Below are positions 27,979 to 38,899 of a DNA stretch of 64,000 nt, in pieces. Made by a program: the position numbers and the translations under genes. The stretch comes from Janibacter indicus. Lineage in GTDB: Bacteria > Actinomycetota > Actinomycetes > Actinomycetales > Dermatophilaceae. Numbering within the stretch: the stretch's first letter is position 1; each line of letters starts with the position of its first letter. The DNA lies in NCBI RefSeq assembly GCF_900176385.1, contig NZ_FWXN01000005.1, positions 224,408 to 288,407 on the forward strand, given 5' to 3'. The notes under the pieces are model-generated. The model was given only the letters and a program-made list of their open reading frames with translations. It was not told the origin of the DNA and made no database searches.

Positions 27979-30900
27979 TCAGGGTGTCGGGATCGCGGCG
28001 ATCGCCGCGCGCACCCGCTTGGCGGAGACGGTCCGGGCGGTGCCGACGGACTGGGCGAAGAGCGAGATCCGCAGCTCCTCGATCATCCAGCCGATGTCGA
28101 CGACGTCGGCCGAGCGGCGCCGCAGCGGGGGCAGCGCGTCGAGCAGGTCGGCGTAGGCGGCCTCCACCGCGTCGACCGCCTCCTGGTGGCCGGCGTCGCG
28201 CCGCGGGTTGTCCGCGGCGCGCTCCAGACGAAGGGAGATCCCGCGCAGGTAGCGCCGCAGGTCGGGCAGCCGTGACAGGCCGGTGTCGGCGATGAAGCCC
28301 GGCCGGACGAGCCCGTCGAGCTGGGCCCGTACGTCGGCGACCGTCGTCGCCAGCGCCGGGGCGGTCATGCGGTCGAGCAGCGCGAGGACCTCGGTGCGCT
28401 GGGCGAGCACCGGCTCGACCTCGGAGACGGCGGTGAGCACCCGCTGGGCGACGTGGGTGCGGGTGGCCGCGAGTGCCTCGTCGAAGGCCGCCCGCGAGCG
28501 CACCGGCCCGGTGACGTGCTGGGCGACGATGTCGTCGACGGCGGCGGCGAGCGCGTCGTCGAGGAGCTTGGGGACCGAGCCGTGGGGGTTGTCGGCGAGG
28601 GCGAGCTTCTGCGCATTGGTCAGCCGGGCGAGCACCCGCTTCCACGGCGGGGTCGTGCCGAGGAGGAGCAGGCGGCGTACGCCGGCGGTGTGGGCCGCGG
28701 CGGCCTGCTGCTCGTCGGGCAGCACGCGGATGGCGACGCTGCTCCCCTCGTCGACGAGGGCGGGGTGACCGACGACGGTGTGCTTGCCGGTCTTCGTCGA
28801 GAAGGTCTCGGGCAGGTCGTCGAGGTCCCACGTCGTCAGGCCGGTGCGCTCGATGGAGGCGCCGGCCCGCGACATGCCCTGCTGGACGTGGCCGGCGAGG
28901 CCCTCGCGCAGCTCCTCGAGGTCCTTGCCTCGGCCCAGCCGTCGGCGCCGTCCGTCCTCGACGGCAAAGGTGACCCGCAGGTGGTCGGGGACCTTGGACC
29001 AGTCCCACTCGCCCTCGTCGATGCGGATCCCGGCGCGGCGGCCGAGGACGCTCGACAGCTGGCTGGTGATCGACGTGCCGGCGGTGGGGTCGAGCTGGGT
29101 CAGCGCGGCGCGGGCGTGGTCCGGCGCCGGCACCAGGTGACGCCGGGTCGCCTTGGGCAGCGACTTGATGAGCGCGGTGACGAGGTCGGCGCGCAGCCCC
29201 GGGACCTGCCAGTCGAAGCCGTCGGCGCCCAGCTGGTTGAGCACGGCGACGGGCACGTGCACGGTGACCCCGTCGTCCTCGGTCCCCGGCTCGAACTGGT
29301 AGGTCACGGCGAGCTCGAGGCCGTCGGTGCGCCAGCGCCGCGGGTAGTCGCGCCCGTCGACCTGCTCGGCGTCCTCGCGGGTGAGCAGCTCCTCGGTGAG
29401 GGTGAGCAGGTCGGGCTGGTCGTGGCGTGCCTTCTTCCACCAGCTGTCGAAGTGCGCCCCGGAGACGACGTGGTCGGGGATGCGCTCGTCGTAGAAGTCG
29501 ACGACGTCCTGCTCGTCGACGAGCAGGTCACGCCGGCGGGCGCGCTCCTCGAGCCGCTCGAGCCGACGCACGAGCTTGCGGTTGGTCGTCAGGAAGTCGT
29601 GGTGGGCGTCCCACTCCCCCTCGACGAGCGCGTGCCGGATGAAGAGCTCGCGGCTGGCGACGGGGTCGATCTTGCCGTAGCTGACGGCCCGGCCCACGAC
29701 GAGCGGCACGCCGAAGAGCGTCACCCGCTCGGTCGCCATGACCGAGGCGGCCCTCTTGCTCCATCGCGGCTCGGAGTAGGTCCGCTTGACGAGGTGCGCG
29801 CCGGCCCGCTCGGCCCACACGGGGTCGATGCGGGCGGACGAGCGGGCCCACAGCCGGCTGGTCTCGACGAGCTCCCCCGCCATGACGAAGGGGGGTTGCC
29901 GCCGGAAGTTGGTCGTGCCGGGCTGGATGGAGAAGCGGGCACCCCGGGCGCCGAGGTAGTCGCGCTTGTCCTCGTCGTGCAGGCCGATGTGGCTGAGCAG
30001 CCCGGTGAGCAGGGCCTGGTGCACGCGGTCCCAGTCGGGTTCGGCATCGGGCGCCGAGGTGCGCTGGCGGGTGTCGATCTTGCACTGCTTGGCGGCACGC
30101 ACGAGCTGGCTGTGCAGGTCCTGCCACTCGCGGGTGCGCAGGAAGTGGATGTACTCCCGCTTGCACATGCGGCGGAAGGCGCTGCCGGACAAGGTCTTCT
30201 GCTGGTCCTTGAGGTAGACCCAGAGGTTCCACCAGCTGGCGAAGTCGGACCCCTCCTGGCGGAAGCGGGCGTGCTGCTGGTCGGCCTGGGCGCGCTGCTC
30301 GCTGGGCCGCTCGCGGGGGTCCTGGATCGACATCGCGGCGACGATGACGAGGACCTCGGTGGTGCACCCGAGGCGGTCAGCCTCGATGAGCATCCGGCCG
30401 AGCCTGGGGTCGACGGGCAGCCGGGCGAGGGTCCGGCCGGTCGGGGTGAGGCGACGCGCCCCCTTCGCCTGGTGCGTGGTGTCGAAGGCCTGCAGCTCCT
30501 GCAGCAGGCGGACACCGTCGGTGATCTGGCGGGAGTCCGGCGGCTCGACGAAGGGGAAGCGGCTCACGTCGCCGAGGCCGAGGGAGGTCATCTGGAGGAT
30601 GACGCTGGCGAGGTTGGTGCGCAGGATCTCGGGGTCGGTGAACTCCGGGCGGGCCTCGAAGTCCTCCTGCGAGTACAGCCGGATGCACACGCCCTCGGCG
30701 ACGCGACCGCAGCGGCCGGCGCGCTGGTTGGCCGAGGCCTGCGAGATGCGCTCGATCGGCAGGCGCTGGACCTTGGTCCGCTGGCTGTAGCGGGAGATGC
30801 GCGCGGTGCCGGTGTCGATGACGTAGCGGATGCCCGGGACGGTCAGCGAGGTCTCGGCGACGTTGGTGGACAGCACGATCCGTCGCCCGGAGTGCGGCGC

Positions 30901-31779
30901 GAAGACCCGGTGCTGCTCGGCGGCGGACAGGCGCGCGTAGAGCGGGATGATCTCGGTGTCGGGCAGGCGCATCCCCGTGAGGGCCTCCTGCGCGTCGCGG
31001 ATCTCCCGCTCCCCCGACAGGAAGACGAGGGCGTCGCGGGGACCGCCGGACTCGGGCTCGGTCCACAGCTCCTCGACCGCCCGGCAGATGCCGGTCACCT
31101 GGTCGACGTCCCCATCCTGATCGTCGTCCTCACGATCGTCTCCGAGCGGGCGGTAGCGCACCTCGACCGGGTAGGTGCGGCCGGAGACCTCGATGATCGG
31201 CGCGGGCTCGCCCTGCTCATCGCTGAAGTGCGCGGCGAAGCGCTCCGGGTCGATCGTCGCCGAGGTGATGACGACCTTGAGGTCGGGGCGACGCGGCAGC
31301 AGCTGCTTGAGGTAGCCGAGGATGAAGTCGATGTTGAGCGAGCGCTCGTGGGCCTCGTCGATGATGATCGTGTCGTAGCGGCGCAGGTCGCGGTCGCGCT
31401 GCATCTCGTTGAGCAGGATCCCGTCGGTCATGACCTTGACCGCCGTGCTGTCGCTGCTGTGGTCGGCGAAGCGCACCTGGTAGCCGACGAGGCCGCCGAG
31501 ATCGACCCGCAGCTCCTCGGCGATGCGCTCGGCCACCGAGCGGGCGGCGATCCGGCGGGGCTGGGTGTGACCGATCTGCCCCTCGCGGCCGCGGCCGATC
31601 TCGAGCGCGATCTTGGGCAGCTGGGTCGTCTTGCCGGACCCGGTCTCCCCCGCGACGATGACGACCTGGTGCTCGCGCATCGCCGCGGCGATGTCGTCCT
31701 TGCGCGCGACGACCGGCAGGTCCTCGGGGTAGTGCAGGTCCTCCGCCGCGATGGGTTCGCGCAGGGAGGTGTCAGGCAT
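27979..31779 (-). CDS. hrpA: ATP-dependent DEAH-box RNA helicase HrpA
   Basis: Large helicase of 1266 residues. Motif I is GETGSGKT (44-51), motif II is DEAH (141-144), motif III is SAT and motif VI is QRAGRCGR; the HA2/OB region and the long C-terminal DUF3418 part follow. HrpA acts in RNA processing and has been linked to rescue of stalled or collided ribosomes. The ATG at 31779 gives a full helicase N-terminus. The gene stands alone between the PAC2 gene and an Eis-type gene. Confidence 0.94.
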   Translation of the reverse strand: MPDTSLREPIAAEDLHYPEDLPVVARKDDIAAAMREHQVVIVAGETGSGKTTQLPKIALEIGRGREGQIGHTQPRRIAARSVAERIAEELRVDLGGLVGYQVRFADHSSDSTAVKVMTDGILLNEMQRDRDLRRYDTIIIDEAHERSLNIDFILGYLKQLLPRRPDLKVVITSATIDPERFAAHFSDEQGEPAPIIEVSGRTYPVEVRYRPLGDDREDDDQDGDVDQVTGICRAVEELWTEPESGGPRDALVFLSGEREIRDAQEALTGMRLPDTEIIPLYARLSAAEQHRVFAPHSGRRIVLSTNVAETSLTVPGIRYVIDTGTARISRYSQRTKVQRLPIERISQASANQRAGRCGRVAEGVCIRLYSQEDFEARPEFTDPEILRTNLASVILQMTSLGLGDVSRFPFVEPPDSRQITDGVRLLQELQAFDTTHQAKGARRLTPTGRTLARLPVDPRLGRMLIEADRLGCTTEVLVIVAAMSIQDPRERPSEQRAQADQQHARFRQEGSDFASWWNLWVYLKDQQKTLSGSAFRRMCKREYIHFLRTREWQDLHSQLVRAAKQCKIDTRQRTSAPDAEPDWDRVHQALLTGLLSHIGLHDEDKRDYLGARGARFSIQPGTTNFRRQPPFVMAGELVETSRLWARSSARIDPVWAERAGAHLVKRTYSEPRWSKRAASVMATERVTLFGVPLVVGRAVSYGKIDPVASRELFIRHALVEGEWDAHHDFLTTNRKLVRRLERLEERARRRDLLVDEQDVVDFYDERIPDHVVSGAHFDSWWKKARHDQPDLLTLTEELLTREDAEQVDGRDYPRRWRTDGLELAVTYQFEPGTEDDGVTVHVPVAVLNQLGADGFDWQVPGLRADLVTALIKSLPKATRRHLVPAPDHARAALTQLDPTAGTSITSQLSSVLGRRAGIRIDEGEWDWSKVPDHLRVTFAVEDGRRRRLGRGKDLEELREGLAGHVQQGMSRAGASIERTGLTTWDLDDLPETFSTKTGKHTVVGHPALVDEGSSVAIRVLPDEQQAAAAHTAGVRRLLLLGTTPPWKRVLARLTNAQKLALADNPHGSVPKLLDDALAAAVDDIVAQHVTGPVRSRAAFDEALAATRTHVAQRVLTAVSEVEPVLAQRTEVLALLDRMTAPALATTVADVRAQLDGLVRPGFIADTGLSRLPDLRRYLRGISLRLERAADNPRRDAGHQEAVDAVEAAYADLLDALPPLRRRSADVVDIGWMIEELRISLFAQSVGTARTVSAKRVRAAIAAIPTP

Positions 31780-31809
31780 GGGGGGCAGGATATCCACGAT
31801 CCCTGAGGA

Positions 31810-31824
31810 GGTCGCGAAGCGACC
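31810..31824 (-). terminator. Small hairpin between the eis-like gene and hrpA
   Basis: GGTCGC-GAA-GCGACC can form a six-base-pair stem in the 56-base gap downstream of the acetyltransferase stop. There is no T-tract, so terminator function is only a possibility. Confidence 0.3.
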
Positions 31825-31835
31825 GTCTCGAAGGG

Positions 31836-33104
31836 TCAGAAGTCGATCGTCGTCACCGGCCCGACCGGCGTGCGCAGCGCGGCGTCGAGCGCCGCCACCG
31901 CGGCCGGGTCGCCGGTGACGTAGCCGGCGGCCGCCCGGGCCGCGATCGTCTGCCCGCCGAGCCACCCGGCGCCGAGGTCGCCGATGTCGAGCGTGACGTC
32001 AGCGCCTGCGTCAGTGCGCTCGAGCGTCCCGACGCCGTCGCGAGTGGCGGTCCAGCGCCAACGGCCGGCCTGCTCGGGCAGGACCGCGTCGCCGATCTCG
32101 ACGACGACGTCGAGGTCGGCGGCGTGGCCGCGCTCGGTGACGGCGGTCGGCAGGTCGACGATGCGCAGCCAGAGGTTGTCCGTCGGACCGCCGCCGCCCA
32201 GGGCACGGGACGAGGGCAGCCACTGCACGAGCGGGTCGTCGAGGGTCACCCAGTAGCCGGTGCTGCCCATGAGGTCGAGGTCGACGAGCCGCTCGGCGAG
32301 CGCGAGTCGGGCGGCGACGTCGGTGGAGACGAGGAAGAAGACGCCCACCTCGCCTTCGGGCCGCCCGTCGGACCAGCGCGGCGTCCGGTGGAAGTAGGCG
32401 GCGCCGACGTCCCGGCCCTCACGAGTGGCCCACAGCAGGCGGGCGGGCTCGCGGTCGCCGCGGCTCTCGGGGCTGTCGTGGAGCAGGCGGGCGCAGTCCT
32501 CGCGGCTGCGCACGACCTGCCCGGCGCCGGTGGCGGCGGCCGCTCGGGCGATGTCGTGCCACCGGTCGCCCTGCTCGGGGCCGGCGGTCGTCGTCTGCAG
32601 GGTCGTCGCCTCGGCGAGCGCCCGCACCTGCGGCGGCGCGGCGAAGCTCGTGCCCCGCCCGAAGCTCGAGCGCAGCACCGTGCTCGCGACGCCGTAGCCG
32701 TAGCGCCCGTAGATCGAGTGCTCCGACGCCTTGAGCACGGACAGCGAGCGCCCCTGCTCGTCGCGGGTCCAGCGCAGGTGGTGGCCCATGACGGCGGTGA
32801 GCACACCGCGACGCCGGTGGTCGGGGTGCACCCCGATCCAGGTCAGCCCCTCCGCAGGACGAAGGGAGGCGACCTCGCCTCCCGCAGCCGGCACGGAGAC
32901 CTCGACATCCCACGACCCCGCGGTCGCGGCGGGCTCTCCCCCACGGGTGGCGATGAAGCCCGCCCGCTGCGGGGTGTCGCGCAGCTGCGCCTCGCGCGGT
33001 CGGCGCCCGGCGTCGGCCCAGACGAGCTTGTCGAGCTCGAGCAGCGCCTCGACCCGGCTCTCGTCGCTCGGGTCGATCCGGGTGATCTCGATGTCGCTCG
33101 TCAT
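31836..33104 (-). CDS. Eis-type GNAT N-acetyltransferase
   Basis: A 422-residue protein with a tandem-GNAT and sterol-carrier-like architecture typical of Eis. The acetyl-CoA motif LTWIGVHPDHRRRGVLTAVM lies around residue 88-107, GRYGYG follows, and the chain ends in a free C-terminal Phe (TTIDF), the carboxylate known to serve as catalytic base in Eis. Mycobacterial Eis acetylates aminoglycosides and other amines; the substrate here is not determinable. It starts at ATG 33104. Confidence 0.9.
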   Translation of the reverse strand: MTSDIEITRIDPSDESRVEALLELDKLVWADAGRRPREAQLRDTPQRAGFIATRGGEPAATAGSWDVEVSVPAAGGEVASLRPAEGLTWIGVHPDHRRRGVLTAVMGHHLRWTRDEQGRSLSVLKASEHSIYGRYGYGVASTVLRSSFGRGTSFAAPPQVRALAEATTLQTTTAGPEQGDRWHDIARAAAATGAGQVVRSREDCARLLHDSPESRGDREPARLLWATREGRDVGAAYFHRTPRWSDGRPEGEVGVFFLVSTDVAARLALAERLVDLDLMGSTGYWVTLDDPLVQWLPSSRALGGGGPTDNLWLRIVDLPTAVTERGHAADLDVVVEIGDAVLPEQAGRWRWTATRDGVGTLERTDAGADVTLDIGDLGAGWLGGQTIAARAAAGYVTGDPAAVAALDAALRTPVGPVTTIDF

Positions 33105-33155
33105 GCCGCCACGCTCGCACCACCCCCTCTGCGCCGCAACGGCTTTTCGACTCGA

Positions 33156-34355
33156 TCAGCGGTGGCCAGACGAGGAGTCCTTGCGCGCACGGTCAACTGT
33201 CTGGTGCCGCCGCTGCGCCACGCGCTCGCGCCGGGCATTTTCCCGCTTGTCGATCCCGGCGTTCTTGGCCGCAGCCGGTCCAGATCGCGCGTGACTCACG
33301 ACGCGATTGACCTGCTTGGTCGTGTGCTCCACCACGACCGTCGCCTTTGCGACGTTGCCGGCCCCGGCGTAGTCGGACCAGTCGTCGAAGGCATCCTCCA
33401 GGTCAGTCATGCCCGACTTCGACCTCGCCTTGCTCGTGACCCAGCCGGCGGGCCCCACTCCGGTCACCGCTCGATGTGCACGTCGGGCGTCGGCGGCGGG
33501 CGTCGCGATCGGGTTGTCCTTGATCCGTCGAGGCCTTGAGGGCAGACCCTCGACGCGGTTGGCGCTCTTGGTCGGGGCCGACGGCAGGCCACCCCACCTC
33601 TGCCGAATCCCCTTGGCGGCCCTGCCGATGCCCAGCGTGCCGACGTCGATCGCCACCCCTGTCCCCGACTTGGCCACGCCCTTCCACGACCCCTCTCCGT
33701 AGAACAGGCGACGGCCGGCCTTGCCGATGGGCTCACCTGCTCCGGCGACGGACAAGGGTTTGGCGAGGACACCGACCTTGCTCGCGCCCGCGCCCATCCG
33801 CTCGATGCTCTCGAGCCAGTCGTAGCCGGACGGGTCGGTCTGCGGGAGTGCGATCGTGGAGAGCGCCGAACCCACACGCTGCTCGTCGGCGTAGGCGGCA
33901 TCGCCGGCGCGCGTGAAGGCCCGCTCGGCGGCGGTGAGGTCCCTGCTCGCCTCGCCACGCTCACGCTGCACCCGTGGGCGGTCGGGGTCGTCGGGCGACA
34001 TGGTCGAGAGGGTGGCGTCCCGCGCCTTGATGATGCGGTCGGCCTCCTCGGCCTCGGCGTCGAGGGAGCGCATCTTGCGCTGGGACTGCTCAAGCTTGGT
34101 CGCGTACGGCCGCATGGTCCTGGCAGCGCCGTGCAGGACATCGGCGATGTCCTCGACGTCGCCCGGGGTGGCACCGATGTTTGCGGCGAACCGACGACCG
34201 GCGTCTGACTCCCAGACGCCGTCCACCTGGATCGACCGGAGTCGGCGCACGACGTCGTCCATGTGGGTGGCCACTCGGCTCAGCTCGTCGGCCTGACGGC
34301 GGATGCTCGCCGGGCTGGCACCGAGGATGCCGTTGTTGTCGAGGAAGTAGGTCAT
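33156..34355 (-). CDS. WXG100-like large protein, function unknown
   Basis: A 399-residue protein. The first 100 residues are helical and carry WESDAGRRFAANIG, a W-x-(5)-G-like helical-hairpin pattern of ESX/WXG100-related proteins, followed by a coiled-coil-prone stretch (about 85-150). A glycine-rich middle (about 185-260) and a very basic C-terminal half (RRERVAQRRHQ) follow. The C-terminal domain matches no family I recognise. The ATG overlaps the stop of the 98-residue gene upstream, so the two are coupled. A secreted effector is possible but unproven; no secretion genes are nearby. Confidence 0.6.
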   Translation of the reverse strand: MTYFLDNNGILGASPASIRRQADELSRVATHMDDVVRRLRSIQVDGVWESDAGRRFAANIGATPGDVEDIADVLHGAARTMRPYATKLEQSQRKMRSLDAEAEEADRIIKARDATLSTMSPDDPDRPRVQRERGEASRDLTAAERAFTRAGDAAYADEQRVGSALSTIALPQTDPSGYDWLESIERMGAGASKVGVLAKPLSVAGAGEPIGKAGRRLFYGEGSWKGVAKSGTGVAIDVGTLGIGRAAKGIRQRWGGLPSAPTKSANRVEGLPSRPRRIKDNPIATPAADARRAHRAVTGVGPAGWVTSKARSKSGMTDLEDAFDDWSDYAGAGNVAKATVVVEHTTKQVNRVVSHARSGPAAAKNAGIDKRENARRERVAQRRHQTVDRARKDSSSGHR

Positions 34356-34648
34356 CGAACCCTCCGCTGCCGCGGGTCAGCGATGTCCTCGGCCTCCAGA
34401 TAGCAGGGACCCGCGTCCTTGGCGAGCCGCCGCAGGTTGCGCAGCTCCTTGCACGCGGCGATGCGCACTCGCTCGTAGTCGCCAAGGAGGTGGTCGAGTG
34501 CCCCCCACCCCGTGGCGGAGGGGAACCCGTAGGTGTCGCCGTCGCCCGAGCGCGTGTAGTGGGCACGCACCTCGAGGTAGTCGGCGATGAACCCCAGGTC
34601 GTCACCGAGCATGCCGATGCCCTCGGTACTGATGCGCAGATGAGCCAT
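34352..34648 (-). CDS. Small WXG100-like partner protein
   Basis: A 98-residue protein, mostly helical, with GWGALDHLLGDYERVRIAACKELRNLRRLA. It immediately precedes the 399-residue WXG-like gene with a four-base ATGA overlap. Small helical proteins in this position are often chaperone or heterodimer partners of WXG-like proteins. No specific family recognised. Confidence 0.6.
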   Translation of the reverse strand: MAHLRISTEGIGMLGDDLGFIADYLEVRAHYTRSGDGDTYGFPSATGWGALDHLLGDYERVRIAACKELRNLRRLAKDAGPCYLEAEDIADPRQRRVR

Positions 34649-34660
34649 GCCCCAACGCTA

Positions 34661-34711
34661 GGAAAAAGCGCCGAGGAGCCCGTGGAATTATCCACAGGCC
34701 CCTCGGCGCTC
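34661..34711 (-). terminator. Rho-independent terminator of metY
   Basis: On the minus strand, AGCGCCGAGG and CCTCGGCGCT form a ten-base-pair stem around an inner GTGGA/TCCAC stem, immediately followed by TTTTT. It starts 16 bases after the metY stop. A U-tract terminator this complete is unusual in GC-rich actinobacteria. Confidence 0.85.
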
Positions 34712-34726
34712 CTGAGGGAGCGAGGA

Positions 34727-36043
<1,317 letters not shown>

Positions 36044-36085
36044 GGTGGTGCTCCTGTGCTGTGCGCGCTTGACCGCGACGGTCGT

Positions 36086-36182
36086 CGCGGACCAGGTCGT
36101 CTCCCGGGGCACCCCACCGCGGAGGAGGGTTGCCGGCCAGCGAGCCGGGGCTTCGCGCTGGCGCTCAAGACCTGCCGCAAGA
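36086..36182 (-). ncRNA. SAM-IV riboswitch upstream of metY
   Basis: Minus-strand blocks GGTCTTGAGCGCCAGCG, AAGCCCCGGCTCGCTGGCC, GGCAACCCTCC and GGGGTGCCCCGGG match the metX leader base for base in the paired cores, with compensating changes in loops. This second copy within the window supports the assignment. It ends about 42 bases before the metY ATG. Confidence 0.88.
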
Positions 36183-36205
36183 CTAGGAGATGCTCGCGTC
36201 GCCGA

Positions 36206-36607
36206 TCAGGCGCGTCTCACACGGTGGATCCACCACAGGCCGACGAAGGGGAGGACGAGCGGCAGGTAGCCGTAGCCGGACCCGAAGTGGGACCACACGG
36301 TCTTGTCCGGGAAGAGCTCCGGCCGCACGTAGGACAGGGTCCCCACCGTGAGCACGCCGACCGCCTCGACCGTGATCGCCGCCGTCGCCAGGCGGGCGCC
36401 GGAGGCTCCCCCCTTCGCCAGGGCCACGGTCGCGACGACGTAGATGACGGCCGCGAGCGCCGAGAGCACGTAGGCCAGCGGCGCCCGGTCGAGGTACTGG
36501 GTGATCTGCAGGACCGAACGGCCCGTGGCCGCGAGCGCGAGGACGGCGTAGACGGCGACGACGACCCGGCCGGGCCCGGTGCCCGTGCGCACCTCAGGCG
36601 GGGCCAT
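36206..36607 (-). CDS. Small four-helix membrane protein, function unknown
   Basis: A 133-residue protein with four predicted membrane segments (about 14-31, 43-64, 71-90 and 110-127) and a conserved-looking loop SYVRPELFPDKTVWSHFGSGYGYLPLVLP. It overlaps the preceding membrane-protein gene by 14 bases and is probably coexpressed with it. I do not recognise a named function. Confidence 0.75.
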   Translation of the reverse strand: MAPPEVRTGTGPGRVVVAVYAVLALAATGRSVLQITQYLDRAPLAYVLSALAAVIYVVATVALAKGGASGARLATAAITVEAVGVLTVGTLSYVRPELFPDKTVWSHFGSGYGYLPLVLPFVGLWWIHRVRRA

Positions 36608-36962
36608 GGGTCTGCCAGATCTGCAGGATGCGGTAGGCCATGACCCCGACGGTGAAGGCGCCGGCGAGGACGACGCCCATCGCCCAGCGGGTCTTCTCCT
36701 TCAGGGCGATGAAGACGACGATCGGCGGCAGGATCGGCAGGGTGAGCGCGTAGGCGAGCATCGTCGCGCCCTCGCCCTCCCCCGACACCTTGCCCATGGC
36801 GATCGCGCTGGCGACGACGAGTGCCACGAGGGCCAGCTCGAGGACCGCGGTCACGAGCAGCATGAGGTCGTCGACGAGCCGGTCGATGATCAGGTAGGCC
36901 AGGGCCAGGAGTCCGAGCACGCCGACCGCGACGATCACGACAGTGGTCAACGGCACAAGCAC
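36594..36962 (-). CDS. Small membrane protein, function unknown
   Basis: A 122-residue hydrophobic protein with about four membrane helices, including LALAYLIIDRLVDDLMLLVTAVLELALVALVVASAI. I place the start at GTG 36962; a second in-frame GTG at 36956 is equally possible, and neither has a strong ribosome-binding site. It shares a 14-base overlap with the following membrane-protein gene. The carboxyltransferase gene diverges 42 bases away. Confidence 0.65.
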   Translation of the reverse strand: MLVPLTTVVIVAVGVLGLLALAYLIIDRLVDDLMLLVTAVLELALVALVVASAIAMGKVSGEGEGATMLAYALTLPILPPIVVFIALKEKTRWAMGVVLAGAFTVGVMAYRILQIWQTHGPA

Positions 36963-37004
36963 CGGGCAAGGGTACCCAGCGCCGCGGCTGGGACGATCAC
37001 TGCC

Positions 37005-38459
37005 ATGAGTGACCAGCGCCCGGGTGCCCATCAGCTCATCGCCTCCGTCGTCGACGAGGGCAGCTATGTCTCGTGGGACGAGCCCATCGACCTCACGGCC
37101 CTGTCCCCCGACTACCGCGCCGCCGTCGACGCGGCCGCCGAGCGGGCCGGCACCGACGAGTCCGTGCTCACCGGGCGGGCGAGCATCCAGGGCCACGACG
37201 TCGCCCTCGTCGTCGGCGAGTTCCACTTCCTCGGCGGGTCCATCGGCCGGGCCGCGGCGGCCCGGATCGTCGCGGCGATCCGCCGCGCGACGACCGAGCG
37301 GCTCCCCCTCGTGGCCGCCACCTCGAGCGGCGGCACCCGGATGCAGGAGGGCACGCCGGCCTTCGTGACGATGATCGACATCTCCGCGGCCGTCGTCGCG
37401 CACAAGGCCGCCGGCCGGCCCTACCTCGTCTACCTGCGTCACCCGACGACCGGCGGCGTCTTCGCCTCGTGGGGGTCGCTGGGCCACATGACGATCGCCG
37501 AGCCGGGTGCGCTCATCGGATTCCTCGGCCCGGTCGTCTACGAGACGGTCAACGGCGTGCCCTTCCCCGAGGGCGTGCAGGTCGCCGAAAACCTCGTCGA
37601 CAGGGGCATCGTCGACGCTGTCGTCCCCGTCGAGGGCCTCGCCGAGATCGCTGCGCGCGCCCTGACCCTGCTGTCGACGACCACCGAGCGCACCGCCGAC
37701 CCCGCCGACCACCCCGCGTGGCCGATCACTCCCTTCGTCTCCCGTCCGGAGCCGGACGAAGGGGAGGTCGCCCGCCTCTGGGAGGCCATCGAGACCACGC
37801 GGCGGGAGGACCGCCCGGGCGTGCGCGAGCTGCTGCGCCACGCCGCCGACGACGTCATCCCGCTCAACGGCACCGGCTACGGGGAGTCGGACAAGGGCGT
37901 CATGCTCGCGCTGGCGTCCTTCGGTGGGCGCCCGTGCGTGCTCGTCGGCCAGGACCGGCGCTACCAGGTCGCGCAGTCGATGGGCCCGGCCGCACTGCGC
38001 GAGGCGCGGCGCGGCATGCGGATGGCGACCGAGCTCGGGCTGCCGCTCGTCACGGTCATCGACACCCCGGGTGCCGACCTGTCCCCCCATGCCGAGGAGG
38101 GCGCCCTCGCCGGCGAGATCGCCCGCTCGATCTCCGACATGACGGCCCTCACGGTGCCGAGCGTGTCGGTGCTGCTCGGTGAGGGCACCGGCGGCGGGGC
38201 TCTCGCGCTGCTGCCGGCCCGGCGGATCATCGCCGCCGGCAATGCCTGGCTCTCACCGCTGCCACCCGAGGGCGCGAGCGCGATCGTCTTCAAGGACACC
38301 GAGCACGCCGCGCTGCTCGCCGCGCGGCAGCGGATCGGCGCCGCGCAGATGCGCGAGGACGGGACCGTCGACGTCATCGTGCCGGAGGAGCCGGCGGCCC
38401 ACGAGGACCCGGAGGGCTTCGCCGCGGCCATCGGTGCCGCGATCGCCGCAGAGCTCTAG
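37005..38459 (+). CDS. Fused acyl-CoA carboxyltransferase (AccD/AccA-type)
   Basis: A 484-residue protein with two crotonase-fold halves: residues 1-235 resemble the beta half (AATSSGGTRMQEG, VFASWGSLGHMTIAEPGALIGFLGP) and residues 265-484 the alpha half (DTPGADLSPHAEEGALAGEIARSI, LLGEGTGGGALAL). Such single-chain carboxyltransferases carboxylate acetyl-CoA or related acyl-CoAs with a separate biotin-carboxylase subunit, which is not in this window. The ATG at 37005 is clear. The stop overlaps the stop of the convergent small gene. Confidence 0.87.
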   Translation: MSDQRPGAHQLIASVVDEGSYVSWDEPIDLTALSPDYRAAVDAAAERAGTDESVLTGRASIQGHDVALVVGEFHFLGGSIGRAAAARIVAAIRRATTERLPLVAATSSGGTRMQEGTPAFVTMIDISAAVVAHKAAGRPYLVYLRHPTTGGVFASWGSLGHMTIAEPGALIGFLGPVVYETVNGVPFPEGVQVAENLVDRGIVDAVVPVEGLAEIAARALTLLSTTTERTADPADHPAWPITPFVSRPEPDEGEVARLWEAIETTRREDRPGVRELLRHAADDVIPLNGTGYGESDKGVMLALASFGGRPCVLVGQDRRYQVAQSMGPAALREARRGMRMATELGLPLVTVIDTPGADLSPHAEEGALAGEIARSISDMTALTVPSVSVLLGEGTGGGALALLPARRIIAAGNAWLSPLPPEGASAIVFKDTEHAALLAARQRIGAAQMREDGTVDVIVPEEPAAHEDPEGFAAAIGAAIAAEL

Positions 38460-38899
38460 CCGGCGGCCGCCAGCCCGGTCCAGCGGGGCATCTCGATGAC
38501 CGCGTGCACTGTCGCCAGGTAGGTGCCGAGCAAGGGCACGTCGTGCTCCCGGCTCGCGGCGATCGCTGCCTCGTGCCAGCCGCGGGCGACGTCGTCGGGG
38601 ACATAGCCCCGTGGGCGACCGACGGCGACGACGATGCCGCCGAGCCGGTCGCCGAAGCCGCTCATGAAGAGGTCGAAGGGGCGGCGCCGCTCGTGGGCCG
38701 GGACGTCGTCGATGTCGTTGATCGTCAGGGGCTGCACGAGGCGGTGCTCGTGGTTGCACAGCAGGATGCCGAGGCACCCCTCCGCGCGGTCGGTCTCCCG
38801 CACGACGAGGTCCACGACGTCGGCGGTGAGTGTGGGGTCGGTGAGTGGTCGCTGTGGCCAGTCGGCCGGCAGGTCGTCGTAGGTCATGCCCTTCATCAT
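38456..38899 (-). CDS. Conserved hypothetical protein
   Basis: A 147-residue soluble protein beginning [24 protein letters not shown]. It contains [27 protein letters not shown] and [14 protein letters not shown], an alternating beta-strand pattern. I recognise no family. Starts at 38899, 38896 or 38887 are all in frame; none has an ideal ribosome-binding site. It converges on the carboxyltransferase, with the two stop codons overlapping. Confidence 0.65.
   Translation of the reverse strand: MMKGMTYDDLPADWPQRPLTDPTLTADVVDLVVRETDRAEGCLGILLCNHEHRLVQPLTINDIDDVPAHERRRPFDLFMSGFGDRLGGIVVAVGRPRGYVPDDVARGWHEAAIAASREHDVPLLGTYLATVHAVIEMPRWTGLAAAG

Noticed and set aside
28453..31806. An open reading frame of 1117 codons on the plus strand opposite hrpA, and similar long antisense frames over murG, metX, nrdJ and others
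   Set aside because: These are low-complexity, Arg/Gly/Ala/Val-rich translations produced by GC-rich codon bias opposite well-recognised genes. They have no domain motifs.
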